Assembly (NCBI GenBank): GCA_002315375.1
Contig: DCHR01000029.1
Span: 1 to 64,000, forward strand
Direction of reading: 5' to 3'
DNA: 64,000 nt
From: Treponema sp. UBA1747
Lineage (GTDB): Bacteria > Spirochaetota > Spirochaetia > Treponematales > Treponemataceae
The translations under genes were made by a program, and so were the position numbers. Numbering within the stretch: the stretch's first letter is position 1; the number at the start of each line of letters is the position of its first letter. The notes beneath the pieces were generated by a model that had not been told where the DNA came from, searched no databases, and saw only the letters and a program-made list of their open reading frames with translations. Below are positions 42,054 to 50,849 of this stretch, one piece after another.

Positions 42054-44189
42054 ATGAGTGAATATATAAACCGTGAATTATCTTGGCTTGAGTTTAATAA
42101 TCGTGTTCTTTGTAAGGGACTGGATAAATCTCTTCCGCTTCTTGAAAGACTTCAGTTTCTTTCTATCGTTTCCAGTAATTTTGATGAGTTTTTTCAGGTT
42201 CGTGTTGCTGCAGCAAAGCGACAGGCTTATGACGGAGTAACAGTTGAAGATATTTCGGGGCTGAATCCTAAAAACCTGCTTTCGAAAATTTCTGAACGTG
42301 CACATCAGATTATTTCCAGACAAAATGAATGTCTCATGCTGGATCTTATTCCTGCTCTGGCAAAGAAAGGCCTGGAGTATGTTTCTCCTGCAGAATACAC
42401 AGAACGTCAGAAGGATTTTGTTTTCAGTTATTTCAAGAATCAGGTTTTTCCGCTTCTTACACCTTTAAGAACAGACACAGAAATATTTCCTCATATCATA
42501 AACCTGAACCAGTACGCAGCCTTTCTTCTTGTTCCTATGAAGGGAATTCACAATGCACAGAAAGAACTTGCAGGAGATGCAGAAACACCAAAAATTGCTC
42601 TGGTTCAGATACCTTCTGTTCTGGAACAGGTTATCTGGCTTCCTGAAGAAAAAAACGGTGAAAAGTCTTTTGCTGTTCTTTCGGATGTCATTACTGAATA
42701 CGGACGCCAGCTCTTTTCTGGTTTTGAAGTTTCAGAAACTCTTGTTTTTAAGGTTTGCCGTGATGCAGATTTTGCCGTAAATGAAGAGATTCAGAATAAA
42801 TCTGATGAAAAAGAAACAGAAAATTTCATTCATGAAATGGAAAAGGTTCTTCTGGAAAGAAAATCTTCGTTCCCTGTTCAGATGACCTGTAATTCCACAA
42901 GCGTAAAACTTATGGAATTTCTGATGGACAAGCTTTCCCTCCGCGAAAAAGATGTTTACAAAGTTTCCGGACTTATTGATCCTGGTGTTCTGGATTTACG
43001 CGGTGCCGATGAAAACGGAAAACTTCAGTTTGAAAAATGGGACCATTTTTATCCTCATGATCTGCCGGAGGACGAACCTTACTGGGATACTCTGAAACAG
43101 CATGATAAAGTTCTTCATGTTCCTTACGAAAGCTATGACCCGGTAATCAAAATGATCAACGATGCTGCTGATGATCCTGATGTTCTGGCAATTAAAATGA
43201 CTCTGTACAGAACAGGGCGGGATTCACCGATTGTTGCTGCCCTTGTTCGTGCCGCACAGAACGGAAAGCAGGTTGTTGTTCTGGTTGAACTGAAGGCCCG
43301 TTTTGATGAAGAAAGAAATATTGCCTGGGCTGCTGTTCTTGAGAATGCAGGTGTAACCGTAATTTATGGCCTTGAAAATCTGAAAGTTCATGCGAAAATC
43401 CTTATGGTTATGCGCCGTGAAAAGAATTCGATTTACCGCTACGTTCATATGGCAACCGGAAACTATAATCCGCGAACAGCAAAACTTTATTCAGACATTT
43501 CTTTGTTTACTGCAAACCCTGAAATTGCAAATGATGCCACAGCTTTCTTCAATCTGGTAACAGGATATTCAAACCTGCAGAAAATGAATTATCTGGGGAT
43601 GGCTCCTGTTTCCCTTAAGTCAAAACTTCTGACAATGATTGACCGTGAAATTGAGCTTTCTACAAAACAGAAACCCGGGCTCATTATTGCAAAAATGAAC
43701 AGCCTGACACACGAAGAAATAATTTCAGCTTTGTACAAGGCAAGTCAGGCAGGCGTAAAAGTTCTTCTGAATATCCGCGGAATCTGTATGCTGGTTCCGG
43801 GAGTAGAAGGCCTTTCTGAAAATATCAGGGTTATTTCAATCGTTGACCGATACCTGGAACATTCCCGCATCTTCTATTTCCAGAATGGTGGTATAGAAGA
43901 AATCTATTGTTCAAGTGCTGACTGGATGGACAGAAACCTGGACAGACGAATTGAACTTATGTTCCCGATTCTTGAAAAAAATGCTTTCACAGAAGTAAAA
44001 GAAATTCTTGAAACATATTTTGAAGATACTGCTTCTGCCATGGAACTGAAACGTGACGGAACATGGGAAAAAGTTTCAGGAAAGAAAGCCGGCATAAGCG
44101 CTCAGGAAGTTTTATATAAAAAATATAAAAAGCTTTCGGACGAAAAGAAAAAGAAAATCGAGACTGAGTTTAAAGTCAGAAGAAAATAG
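42054..44189 (+). CDS. ppk: Polyphosphate kinase 1
   Basis: 711 aa, full-length PPK1. It transfers the gamma phosphate of ATP to polyphosphate, reversibly. Seen: NRELSWLEFNNRV at the start, the phospholipase-D-like catalytic domains with ENLKVHAKILMV (phosphorylated His about 446), HMATGNYNPRTAKLY and RYLEHSRIFYFQNGG (second His). It sits between ppx and the GH130 gene (11-base gap). Confidence 0.97.
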   Translation: MSEYINRELSWLEFNNRVLCKGLDKSLPLLERLQFLSIVSSNFDEFFQVRVAAAKRQAYDGVTVEDISGLNPKNLLSKISERAHQIISRQNECLMLDLIPALAKKGLEYVSPAEYTERQKDFVFSYFKNQVFPLLTPLRTDTEIFPHIINLNQYAAFLLVPMKGIHNAQKELAGDAETPKIALVQIPSVLEQVIWLPEEKNGEKSFAVLSDVITEYGRQLFSGFEVSETLVFKVCRDADFAVNEEIQNKSDEKETENFIHEMEKVLLERKSSFPVQMTCNSTSVKLMEFLMDKLSLREKDVYKVSGLIDPGVLDLRGADENGKLQFEKWDHFYPHDLPEDEPYWDTLKQHDKVLHVPYESYDPVIKMINDAADDPDVLAIKMTLYRTGRDSPIVAALVRAAQNGKQVVVLVELKARFDEERNIAWAAVLENAGVTVIYGLENLKVHAKILMVMRREKNSIYRYVHMATGNYNPRTAKLYSDISLFTANPEIANDATAFFNLVTGYSNLQKMNYLGMAPVSLKSKLLTMIDREIELSTKQKPGLIIAKMNSLTHEEIISALYKASQAGVKVLLNIRGICMLVPGVEGLSENIRVISIVDRYLEHSRIFYFQNGGIEEIYCSSADWMDRNLDRRIELMFPILEKNAFTEVKEILETYFEDTASAMELKRDGTWEKVSGKKAGISAQEVLYKKYKKLSDEKKKKIETEFKVRRK

Positions 44190-44200
44190 AAGGAAACAAA

Positions 44201-45379
44201 ATGATTCACGAAAAATTTTATGAATTGAGAAAAAAGCAGGATGATTTTTTAAGTCGTAAAAATCACATCAACTCTGAGTTCTGCAACGGGGTATATGACC
44301 GCTGGGAAAATCCGGTACTTACAAGAGACCATATTCCTTTGACCTGGAAATATGATATCTGCAAGGAAACAAATCCTTTCTTTATGGAACGTCTCGGCGT
44401 TAATGCTGTAATGAATTCGGGAGCAATTTACCTGAACGGAAAATATTGTCTTGTTGCCCGCATTGAAGGAAATGACCGCAAATCATTCTTTGGAGTTGCT
44501 GAAAGCGAATCAGGTGTAGACGGTTTCCGCTTCCGTGATTATCCGATTCAGCTTCCTGACACCTGTCCTGAAGAAACAAATGTTTATGACATGCGCCTTA
44601 CTCAGCATGAAGACGGATGGATTTACGGAACTTTCTGTTCAGAAAGCAAGGATACTTCCAGCAAAGATTTGAGTGCTGCAGTGGCAGCCTGTGGAATTGT
44701 CCGCACAAAAGATCTTGAGCATTGGGAACGTCTTCCAAATCTGATTACAAAAAAATCACCTCAGCAGAGAAACGTTGTCATTCATCCTGAATTCGTTGAC
44801 GGCAAATATGCTTTCTATACACGTCCAATGGACGACTTCATTGATACAGGAAGCGGCGGCGGAATCGGATTCGGTCTCTGTTCTGATATTACAAATGCAG
44901 TTATCGAAGAAGAAAAAATTATCAGTCCCCGCGTATACCACACAATTACAGAAGTAAAGAATGGAGCCGGTGCTGTTCCAATCAAAACAGATAAGGGCTG
45001 GATTCACATTTCCCACGGTGTTCGCAACACTGCTGCAGGTCTCCGCTATGTTCTTTATGTTTACGCAACAAGTCTTGAAGACCCTACAAAAGTAATTGCT
45101 GAACCTGGCGGTTTCTTCCTGGTTCCACTTGGAAAAGAAAGGGTAGGAGACGTTTCAAACGTTGTGTTCTCAAACGGTGCCATTGTAAAAGACGGAAAAG
45201 TTTTCATTTACTATGCTTCAAGCGATACACGTATGCATGTTGCAACAACCACACTTGAAAAACTCATAGACTATACTTTCAATACTCCTGAAGATCCTCA
45301 CCGTTCACCAGATTGTGTAAAGCAGCGCTGCGAATTGATTGCAAAAAACCTGGAACTTCTGGAAAACGACAAAGAATAG
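44201..45379 (+). CDS. GH130 mannoside phosphorylase (4-O-beta-mannosyl-glucose type)
   Basis: 392 aa, cytoplasmic. GH130 five-bladed enzyme with NPVLTRDHIPLTWKYD, ERLGVNAVMNSGAIYLNGKYCLVARIEGNDRKSFFG, NVYDMRLTQHEDGWIYG and HPEFVDGKYAFYTRPMDDFI, matching the GH130_1 pattern of beta-1,4-mannosyl-glucose phosphorylase. It would split mannosyl-glucose with inorganic phosphate into mannose 1-phosphate and glucose. Confidence in the family is high and in the exact substrate moderate. Its need for phosphate makes the position next to ppx-ppk notable. Confidence 0.9.
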   Translation: MIHEKFYELRKKQDDFLSRKNHINSEFCNGVYDRWENPVLTRDHIPLTWKYDICKETNPFFMERLGVNAVMNSGAIYLNGKYCLVARIEGNDRKSFFGVAESESGVDGFRFRDYPIQLPDTCPEETNVYDMRLTQHEDGWIYGTFCSESKDTSSKDLSAAVAACGIVRTKDLEHWERLPNLITKKSPQQRNVVIHPEFVDGKYAFYTRPMDDFIDTGSGGGIGFGLCSDITNAVIEEEKIISPRVYHTITEVKNGAGAVPIKTDKGWIHISHGVRNTAAGLRYVLYVYATSLEDPTKVIAEPGGFFLVPLGKERVGDVSNVVFSNGAIVKDGKVFIYYASSDTRMHVATTTLEKLIDYTFNTPEDPHRSPDCVKQRCELIAKNLELLENDKE

Positions 45380-45392
45380 TGAATGGGACTGC

Positions 45393-45416
45393 GGCCCCTG
45401 AACCTGTTGAAGGGGC
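45393..45416. repeat. REP-like CCCTGAACCTGTTGAAGGGG element
   Basis: GGCCCCTGAACCTGTTGAAGGGGC, an imperfect palindrome between the GH130 gene and tcdA. It matches other copies at 50783-50831, 53829-53866 and 59041-59063. Confidence 0.7.
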
Positions 45417-45447
45417 AAAGGTTAGAAGGTCCTGAAAGGAAAGAATA

Positions 45448-46143
45448 ATGGGTGGTATGTTTGAACGAACGGTCAGTCTTATAGGAAATGAAGCTTTCTC
45501 CAGACTGCAGAATTCTCACGTTATTGTTTTCGGCGTGGGAGGAGTAGGCGGTTATGTTGTGGAAGCTCTGGTTCGCTCAGGTCTTGGTGAAATTACAATC
45601 GTTGATAATGACGTTGTTTCGGAATCGAATATAAACCGTCAGATCATCGCCCTTCATTCAACTGTGGGAAAGCCTAAGGTGCAGGTACTGAAAGAACGCA
45701 TTCTGGATATAAACCCGGACTGCAGGGTAAATGCACTTCAGGCTTTCTTTCTTCCTGAAAACTCTGCTGATTTTGATTTTTCAAAATACGATTATGTGGT
45801 TGATGCAATTGATACGGTAACAGCAAAAATAGAAATCATCCGTAAGGCAAAAGAAGCAGGAGTTCCTGTAATCAGTTCCATGGGAACCGGAAACAAACTG
45901 GATCCTTCAAAATTCCAGATCGCAGATATTTCAAAGACTTCCGTATGTCCTCTGGCACGGGTTATGCGCCGGGAACTGAAGGCCCGTCATATTTCCAAAG
46001 TAAAAGTTCTTTTCAGTACAGAAGAAAGTGCCGGCGTAGTAACGGACAGTTCAAACGGTCGTCACGCGCCTGCCAGCATCGCCTTTGTGCCAAGTGTAGG
46101 CGGTCTGATGATTGCAGCGGAAGTGGTAAAGGATTTGATGTAA
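45448..46143 (+). CDS. tcdA: tRNA threonylcarbamoyladenosine dehydratase
   Basis: 231 aa ThiF/E1-like enzyme that cyclises t6A37 of ANN-decoding tRNAs to ct6A, using ATP. Seen: VIVFGVGGVGGYVVEALVRSG (nucleotide binding), IVDNDVVSESNINRQI, VDAIDTVTAK, ISSMGTGNKLDPSKFQIADISKTSVCPLARVMRREL, specific to the TcdA/CsdL branch. AAAGGAAAG precedes the ATG. It is 68 bases after the GH130 gene with a REP-like element between. Converges with cysE. Confidence 0.94.
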   Translation: MGGMFERTVSLIGNEAFSRLQNSHVIVFGVGGVGGYVVEALVRSGLGEITIVDNDVVSESNINRQIIALHSTVGKPKVQVLKERILDINPDCRVNALQAFFLPENSADFDFSKYDYVVDAIDTVTAKIEIIRKAKEAGVPVISSMGTGNKLDPSKFQIADISKTSVCPLARVMRRELKARHISKVKVLFSTEESAGVVTDSSNGRHAPASIAFVPSVGGLMIAAEVVKDLM

Positions 46144-46160
46144 CAGAAAAACTCGCCGCG

Positions 46161-47015
46161 TTATTGTATCTGAGAAAAAATCTTACTTCCCGCTTCAACG
46201 GATTCTGTAACCCAGGTGTTACCGCCAATGGTGGCACCTTTACCGATAATTGTGTCCCCGCCAAGAATTGTAGCATTGGCATAAATTGTAACGTCATCCT
46301 CGATTGTAGGATGGCGTTTTTTGTCCTGAAGACTTTTCTTTACACTCAAAGCACCAAGGGTAACACCCTGGTAGATTTTTACGTTTTTTCCAATTACACA
46401 GGTTTCGCCAATAACAATACCGGTGCCGTGGTCAATGAAAAAACTTTCCCCGATTTTTGCACCCGGGTGAATATCAATTCCAGTTTTACCGTGAACATGT
46501 TCACTCATAATGCGCGGGATGATTGGTACTCCGTTTTTATAGAGGAAGTAGGCAATGCGGTGAACAAGAATTGCTTCAAGTCCAGGATACGACAGGATGA
46601 TTTCTTCATCGCTTTTTGCTGCAGGGTCACCGGCCATCAGTGCTTTTACATCAAGGGAAATAAGTCTGCGGATTTCTGGAATTTCTTCAATGAGTGCCAG
46701 GGCTGTTTTTTCTGCCAGCTTAAAGCAATGTGAACTTGTCACTTCCTGAGTTCCTGCTGTAAAAACCAGGGCTTTTTCAATTTCCTTTGTAAGGGTTGCA
46801 ATTATGCTGTTTACTTTAAGCCCTGTTACATAGCGAAGGTTTGACGGACATATTTCTTCGGCAGTGCGGAAGCCCGGGAATACCAGGCTCTGCAGGTCAG
46901 AAAGCACCTGAACCACATTCTGTCGGTTCGGAAAGTTTTCTGTTTCGCTTCTGTTGATAAGTCCATAAGTGTCGTAGGAATCAAGGATTCCGTTAATAAG
47001 TCCGTCAATATTCAT
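46161..47015 (-). CDS. cysE: Serine O-acetyltransferase
   Basis: 284 aa, EpsC-type SAT. It acetylates L-serine for cysteine synthesis. A helical N-terminal region is followed by a left-handed beta-helix with hexapeptide repeats: MSEHVHGKTGIDIHPGAKIGESFFIDHGTGIVIGETCVIGKNVKIYQGVTLGALSV, including the catalytic Asp/His pair. It follows creD by 18 bases. GATAAT lies eight bases before its ATG and no Shine-Dalgarno is visible, so it may also have its own near-leaderless transcript. Confidence 0.95.
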   Translation of the reverse strand: MNIDGLINGILDSYDTYGLINRSETENFPNRQNVVQVLSDLQSLVFPGFRTAEEICPSNLRYVTGLKVNSIIATLTKEIEKALVFTAGTQEVTSSHCFKLAEKTALALIEEIPEIRRLISLDVKALMAGDPAAKSDEEIILSYPGLEAILVHRIAYFLYKNGVPIIPRIMSEHVHGKTGIDIHPGAKIGESFFIDHGTGIVIGETCVIGKNVKIYQGVTLGALSVKKSLQDKKRHPTIEDDVTIYANATILGGDTIIGKGATIGGNTWVTESVEAGSKIFSQIQ

Positions 47016-47033
47016 AGTATTAGATTATCATAT

Positions 47034-48380
47034 TTATTCTTTTTGTAGTAGAACTGTGTTTTCTTTATAAGGATTCGCTTCTGTTTTTTCAATTCCCTTT
47101 GTTTCATCTCGTGACTGTTTATCTTTTCCCAGACTGTTCCAGTCTATTTTTCTGGTAAAGAACATAAGAATGGCCAGAACCAGAAAGATAAATATTGCGC
47201 CAAGAAGAAGGGCATAGTCTTCACTTTTAAGGGAAACAAACAGGAAAGAATAAAGACTTGCGAATACAGGTATCATAATTAAACTGATTTTTATTTTTCC
47301 GGAAACAAGACCTGCGTATAAGGAAACCAGAAGAGCCGTTGCTGAAGCAGAAATTATGTATGCGGTTGTAAAGTTCAGATGTTCTGATATAGAAAGCAGC
47401 AGCAGGAAAAATACAACGCAGGCAGCTCCGCTCAAAAGATAATGAACAGGATGAAAATTTACCTTTGCGAAAACTTCAAAAAGGAAAAGGGCCAGAAATG
47501 GAATGATAATGAACAGAAATCCATAGGTTACAGAACGGAGGAGCAGGTCATAAAGGTCAACAGGATTTTTATAACTGAAACCGATATAACTCGAAGAAGA
47601 CTGTCCTTGTGTAAAGGGGATAAACCAGTCTGCCTTGAAACCTTCTTTTGTGATAGTTCTTGAAACGGGAAGTCTGTCTGACTGCGTGAAATTCGGTGAA
47701 GGCCAGTCGCCTTCCAGATCCATTTTTGTGGAACCTTTTGCTGTTTGTACTTTGAAAGATTCAGCACCGCAGATTTCAAGTTCTGTTGAGATTTCCAGAG
47801 GACCTGTTTTTGACGGAATCCCGACTTTTACAATGGAAGATTTGTTTACATATGACAGAAATTCTGTTCTGTATTTTGTATTGTTTACGGTGAATACAGG
47901 CCGGGTAGAAAGAGATTTTTCTCCAACATTCAGATATATTTTTGCCCTGTTGAATTCGTATTCCCTGGTATCATAGTCTTTCAGATTCATGTCAAAGAGC
48001 GAATGGATTTTAACCTTGCCTGTGAATACAGGAGATGAATAAATACCAAGGGTTCTTTCCTGTGTATTTATTTTTCCTTTTACTTCAAGTTCTTCCGGTT
48101 CCAGTGTGACTGTCCCCCGGGTTATCTGCTTTTCAACGTGTTTTTCGTTATTAACCCATTTTTCGACTGTGTTAATTTCTTTATAGGGAACATCAATATA
48201 AAATCCGCTGATGATTGCACTGCCGCCTGCCGCCGCATCTATTTTTTTCTGAGCACCGTAAAATTCACATTCACGGTCATCGGTTTTTGCTTTGATACAG
48301 CTAAGTCCTATAAGCAGCAGAATTACAATGGCCCCAATGGAAACAAGTTTTAAACCAATACCTTTCACATTTTTTTTCAT
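47034..48380 (-). CDS. creD: CreD-like inner membrane protein
   Basis: 448 aa. One N-terminal helix (about 10-30), a periplasmic strand-rich domain (about 35-285) and five to six helices (about 290-420), the layout of CreD family proteins (PF06123): AGGSAIISGFYIDVPYKE, FTQGQSSSYIGFSYKNPVDLYDLLLRSVTYGFLFIIIPF. In E. coli CreD is the strongest target of CreBC and alters the envelope and colicin or beta-lactam response. The response regulator and kinase genes lie just upstream. Its leader contains a direct repeat and an SD-covering hairpin (see 48388-48459). Confidence 0.9.
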   Translation of the reverse strand: MKKNVKGIGLKLVSIGAIVILLLIGLSCIKAKTDDRECEFYGAQKKIDAAAGGSAIISGFYIDVPYKEINTVEKWVNNEKHVEKQITRGTVTLEPEELEVKGKINTQERTLGIYSSPVFTGKVKIHSLFDMNLKDYDTREYEFNRAKIYLNVGEKSLSTRPVFTVNNTKYRTEFLSYVNKSSIVKVGIPSKTGPLEISTELEICGAESFKVQTAKGSTKMDLEGDWPSPNFTQSDRLPVSRTITKEGFKADWFIPFTQGQSSSSYIGFSYKNPVDLYDLLLRSVTYGFLFIIIPFLALFLFEVFAKVNFHPVHYLLSGAACVVFFLLLLSISEHLNFTTAYIISASATALLVSLYAGLVSGKIKISLIMIPVFASLYSFLFVSLKSEDYALLLGAIFIFLVLAILMFFTRKIDWNSLGKDKQSRDETKGIEKTEANPYKENTVLLQKE

Positions 48381-48387
48381 AAAAATA

Positions 48388-48435
48388 CCTCTTTTGTTGT
48401 TTTGATTGTATGAATACCATACTCAATAAAAGAGG
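48388..48435 (-). promoter_or_regulatory. Leader hairpin covering the creD ribosome binding site
   Basis: On the minus strand CCTCTTTT is complementary to AAAAGAGG 32 bases later; AGAGG of the second arm is the creD Shine-Dalgarno. An inner GTATG/CATAC pair sits in the loop. If transcribed from upstream, the hairpin would hide the site. Confidence 0.5.
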
Positions 48436-48443
48436 CGGAATTA

Positions 48444-48459
48444 TGTCAAAATTGTGTCA
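48444..48459 (-). promoter_or_regulatory. TGACA-N6-TGACA direct repeat upstream of creD
   Basis: Two TGACA pentamers (+ strand TGTCA at 48444-48448 and 48455-48459) with an 11-base period. The geometry equals that of the E. coli CreB site (TTCAC-N6-TTCAC). Confidence 0.5.
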
Positions 48460-48473
48460 TTTTTGATTAAGTT

Positions 48474-50042
48474 TCAGGAAACGGGAAGTGTTACTGTGAA
48501 GCAGGCCCCGCCAAGAACAGGACTTTTACTTACCTGAATATTTCCGCCTGCGTTTTCGCAAACAGCTTTTACAAGGGAAAGCCCAAGTCCTGAATGGTTG
48601 TTTTTGTTTTTTCGGGTGGAATAAAAACGGTCAAAAATCTTTTTTTCATTTTCTTTAGAAATGCCGGGACCATCATCCTGAATGCTGATTCTGTAAAAAT
48701 CCTTTTTTCCAACAGAAATAACTTTGCTTTCAACAAGGATTTTATTTCCGAAAGAAACTGCATTTTCCAGAAGGTTTTCAGTCATACGGTCCAGAAGTTC
48801 AGGATCAATTTCAATTTTTCTTTTTTCACAATGGAGACTGCAGGAAATTGTTTTATCTTCATAGCGCATCTGAATTCGTTTTGAAATATTTTCAAGAAAT
48901 AAATCCAGAGGAATCAGTTCTTTTTCAAAGTCATCTGAATCAATCTGTGAAAGTTTTCGAACTCCGCCAAGAAGCATTTCCAGGTGAGAAACTTCATCTG
49001 TAATGGCGGAACATTTTTTCTGGGCTTCTTCAGAAGTGTTTTCGTTCTGCATCAGTTCAGCAGAAAGTCTTATTGCAGCCAGAGGATTTTTGAACTCATG
49101 GGAAAGGTCTGCAGAAAAACTTTCTGTAAAACGGATTCTGTCTGCAAGTTTTTTCAGGAGAGAAGAAAAGCTTCTGCTCAGTTCCCCGATTTCATCATTC
49201 CTGTCTGCTCCTGTAAGTTTTTCTTTTACAAGATGTCCCTGACGGTCAGTACAGTTCTGGGCTTCTTTAGAAAGTTTTTTTAACGGATGAGATATACGGA
49301 AGTAAAAGAAAATTGTGACTGCAATAATTAGCAGGAAAGACCACAAAAAGATTCTGGCTATGTCCCGGCGAAGCTCATAAAGGTTTTGAAGGATCTTGTA
49401 AGTGGAACGGGAAACAAGGACAGCTCCTATTACTTTGTCGTCTTTAAGAACAGGGATGGCAGAATAAAGAGTAACAGAAATCTGGTCACCTGAAGAAATT
49501 CGGGTGATGGCACCGTAGCGGCCGTCCAGGGCAGCCTGAATTTCACGACCGTCATAAACTGTTTTGTTGCTGTAAAAATCAGCGCTGTCATAAACATCAA
49601 TTGCAGGAGGCCTGAAAAACTTTCTGTACATTCGGAAAGGAAATGAAAGAACCCGGTAAATCAGACTTCTTTCCGGAGTTTCATCTTTCTTCTGTTCTGT
49701 TTTTTCTTCACTGGAATGTGACTCACTTGATTTTTCAGAAACTTTTTCTGCGCTGCTCCGGCTTGAGTCAGAAATTAAGTTTCCTGATTTATCCAGAATT
49801 CGGATGCGGGCGTCAAACCGCTGGTTCATGTTTTTAAGAATTCGGTCTGCATTTTCTTTTGAAAAATCTTCTGAAAGGCTTGCAGCAAAAATTCGTCCCT
49901 GCTGGACAAGGGAACTTTCCAGAGATGACAGCTGCTGTTTTTCATATGTTTTCAAAAGCAGAATAGAACCTGCCGGGAGAAATACAACAAGAAGTGTAAA
50001 AACAAGAATCTGAATGCTTATGCTGATTTTTAATCTCTTCAT
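48474..50042 (-). CDS. creC: Sensor histidine kinase (CreC/ChvG-like)
   Basis: 522 aa inner-membrane kinase. TM1 about 9-29, periplasmic sensor about 30-225 with an unusual Ser/Glu/Lys-rich insert (about 94-125), TM2 about 230-250, HAMP (about 250-305), H box SADLSHEFKNPLAAIRLSAEL (His about 315), and N, G1 and G2 boxes (TENLLENAVSFG, DDGPGISKENEKKIFDRFY, HSGLGLSLVKAV). Naming rests on the creD neighbour; the sensor also recalls ChvG-type kinases. It starts one base after the regulator stop, with AGGGAAA as ribosome binding site. Confidence 0.9.
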   Translation of the reverse strand: MKRLKISISIQILVFTLLVVFLPAGSILLLKTYEKQQLSSLESSLVQQGRIFAASLSEDFSKENADRILKNMNQRFDARIRILDKSGNLISDSSRSSAEKVSEKSSESHSSEEKTEQKKDETPERSLIYRVLSFPFRMYRKFFRPPAIDVYDSADFYSNKTVYDGREIQAALDGRYGAITRISSGDQISVTLYSAIPVLKDDKVIGAVLVSRSTYKILQNLYELRRDIARIFLWSFLLIIAVTIFFYFRISHPLKKLSKEAQNCTDRQGHLVKEKLTGADRNDEIGELSRSFSSLLKKLADRIRFTESFSADLSHEFKNPLAAIRLSAELMQNENTSEEAQKKCSAITDEVSHLEMLLGGVRKLSQIDSDDFEKELIPLDLFLENISKRIQMRYEDKTISCSLHCEKRKIEIDPELLDRMTENLLENAVSFGNKILVESKVISVGKKDFYRISIQDDGPGISKENEKKIFDRFYSTRKNKNNHSGLGLSLVKAVCENAGGNIQVSKSPVLGGACFTVTLPVS

Positions 50043-50043
50043 A

Positions 50044-50736
50044 TTATTTCCCTAGGGTGTCTGAAAGCTTGTACCCCAGTCCGTAAATGGTTTCAATCAG
50101 GTCTGTCCCGATTTTCTTTCTTAAGCGCTTGATGTGGCAGTCCACGGCCCGGTCATTGAGATAAACGTCATCAGGGTATGCTTTTTGTATCAGCTGGTCA
50201 CGTGTAAAAACTGTTTTCGGGTTTGAAACAAAGGCTTCAAAAATACGGAATTCTGTAACGGTCAGTGCCAGGTCTGTTCCGCTTTTTGTAGCTGTGTAAG
50301 AATCTCTGTCTATAAGGAATTCATTGAACCGCAGGATATTTTTTTGCTGAGTATTTTCTGTTTTGGAATAACGGCGGAGAATCACGTGGATTCTTGCAAT
50401 AAGCTCGCGGATAGAATAAGGTTTTGTGAGATAATCATCGGCCCCCAGTTCAAGACCAAGTACTTTATCGAATTCTTCATCACGTGAAGTGAGGAACATA
50501 ACCGGTGTTGCAGGGGAAAGTTCTTTGATTTTTTTGAAAAGAGTAAGTCCGTCCATTTCCGGCATCATAATGTCCAGAATGAACAGGGAAGGAAAGTCAG
50601 AACTGTTTAAGGCGGAAATGGCGTTATAGCATTCAAGTCCGTTTTCAAACTCCATAACAGAGTACTGCTCTTTTTCAAGAGCAGTTTTCAGTCCTGACCG
50701 GATATTCAGTTCATCATCACAAATGGCAATCGTCAT
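50044..50736 (-). CDS. creB: OmpR/PhoB-type response regulator (CreB-like)
   Basis: 230 aa. Receiver domain with D7/D8, phospho-acceptor D55 (LFILDIMMPEMDG), T83 and K105 in place, and a C-terminal winged helix with LTVTEFRIFEAFVSNPKTVFTRDQLIQKAYPDD and the recognition helix in RAVDCHIKRLRKKIG. First gene of the regulator-kinase-creD set. TATACT lies six bases before the ATG and there is no Shine-Dalgarno in the predicted transcript. Confidence 0.92.
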   Translation of the reverse strand: MTIAICDDELNIRSGLKTALEKEQYSVMEFENGLECYNAISALNSSDFPSLFILDIMMPEMDGLTLFKKIKELSPATPVMFLTSRDEEFDKVLGLELGADDYLTKPYSIRELIARIHVILRRYSKTENTQQKNILRFNEFLIDRDSYTATKSGTDLALTVTEFRIFEAFVSNPKTVFTRDQLIQKAYPDDVYLNDRAVDCHIKRLRKKIGTDLIETIYGLGYKLSDTLGK

Positions 50737-50742
50737 TATTCT

Positions 50743-50748
50743 AGTATA
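50743..50748 (-). promoter_or_regulatory. -10 box of the creB-like gene, leaderless spacing
   Basis: Minus-strand TATACT followed by six bases and the ATG. No good -35. Confidence 0.5.
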
Positions 50749-50782
50749 GCAAAGGAGTTATGAGTTTGCCACTTGTGAATTC

Positions 50783-50831
50783 GGCCCCTGAGTCTGTGGT
50801 CCCTGAGCTTGTCGAAGGGGCGAAGGGCCGG
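50783..50831. repeat. REP-like CCCTGAGCTTGTCGAAGGGG element
   Basis: GGCCCCTGAGTCTGTGGTCCCTGAGCTTGTCGAAGGGGCGAAGGGCC: two nested palindromes between two genes. I recall CCCTGAGCTTGTCGAAGGG as a REP-like sequence found in many unrelated bacteria. Confidence 0.75.
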
Positions 50832-50849
50832 TGTGTACATCCATCCAGA

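Noticed and set aside
45945..46733. Plus-strand 262-aa reading frame after tcdA
   Set aside because: Mostly antisense to cysE and out of frame with tcdA; Cys/Asn/Phe-rich shadow translation.
46990..47034. Riboswitch or T-box before cysE
   Set aside because: The gap to creD is 18 bases and cannot hold one.
48107..48124. GACTGTCCCCCGGG in creD as a repeat copy
   Set aside because: Lacks the ACAGACC part; matches natural CreD residues (RGTVTLEPEEL).
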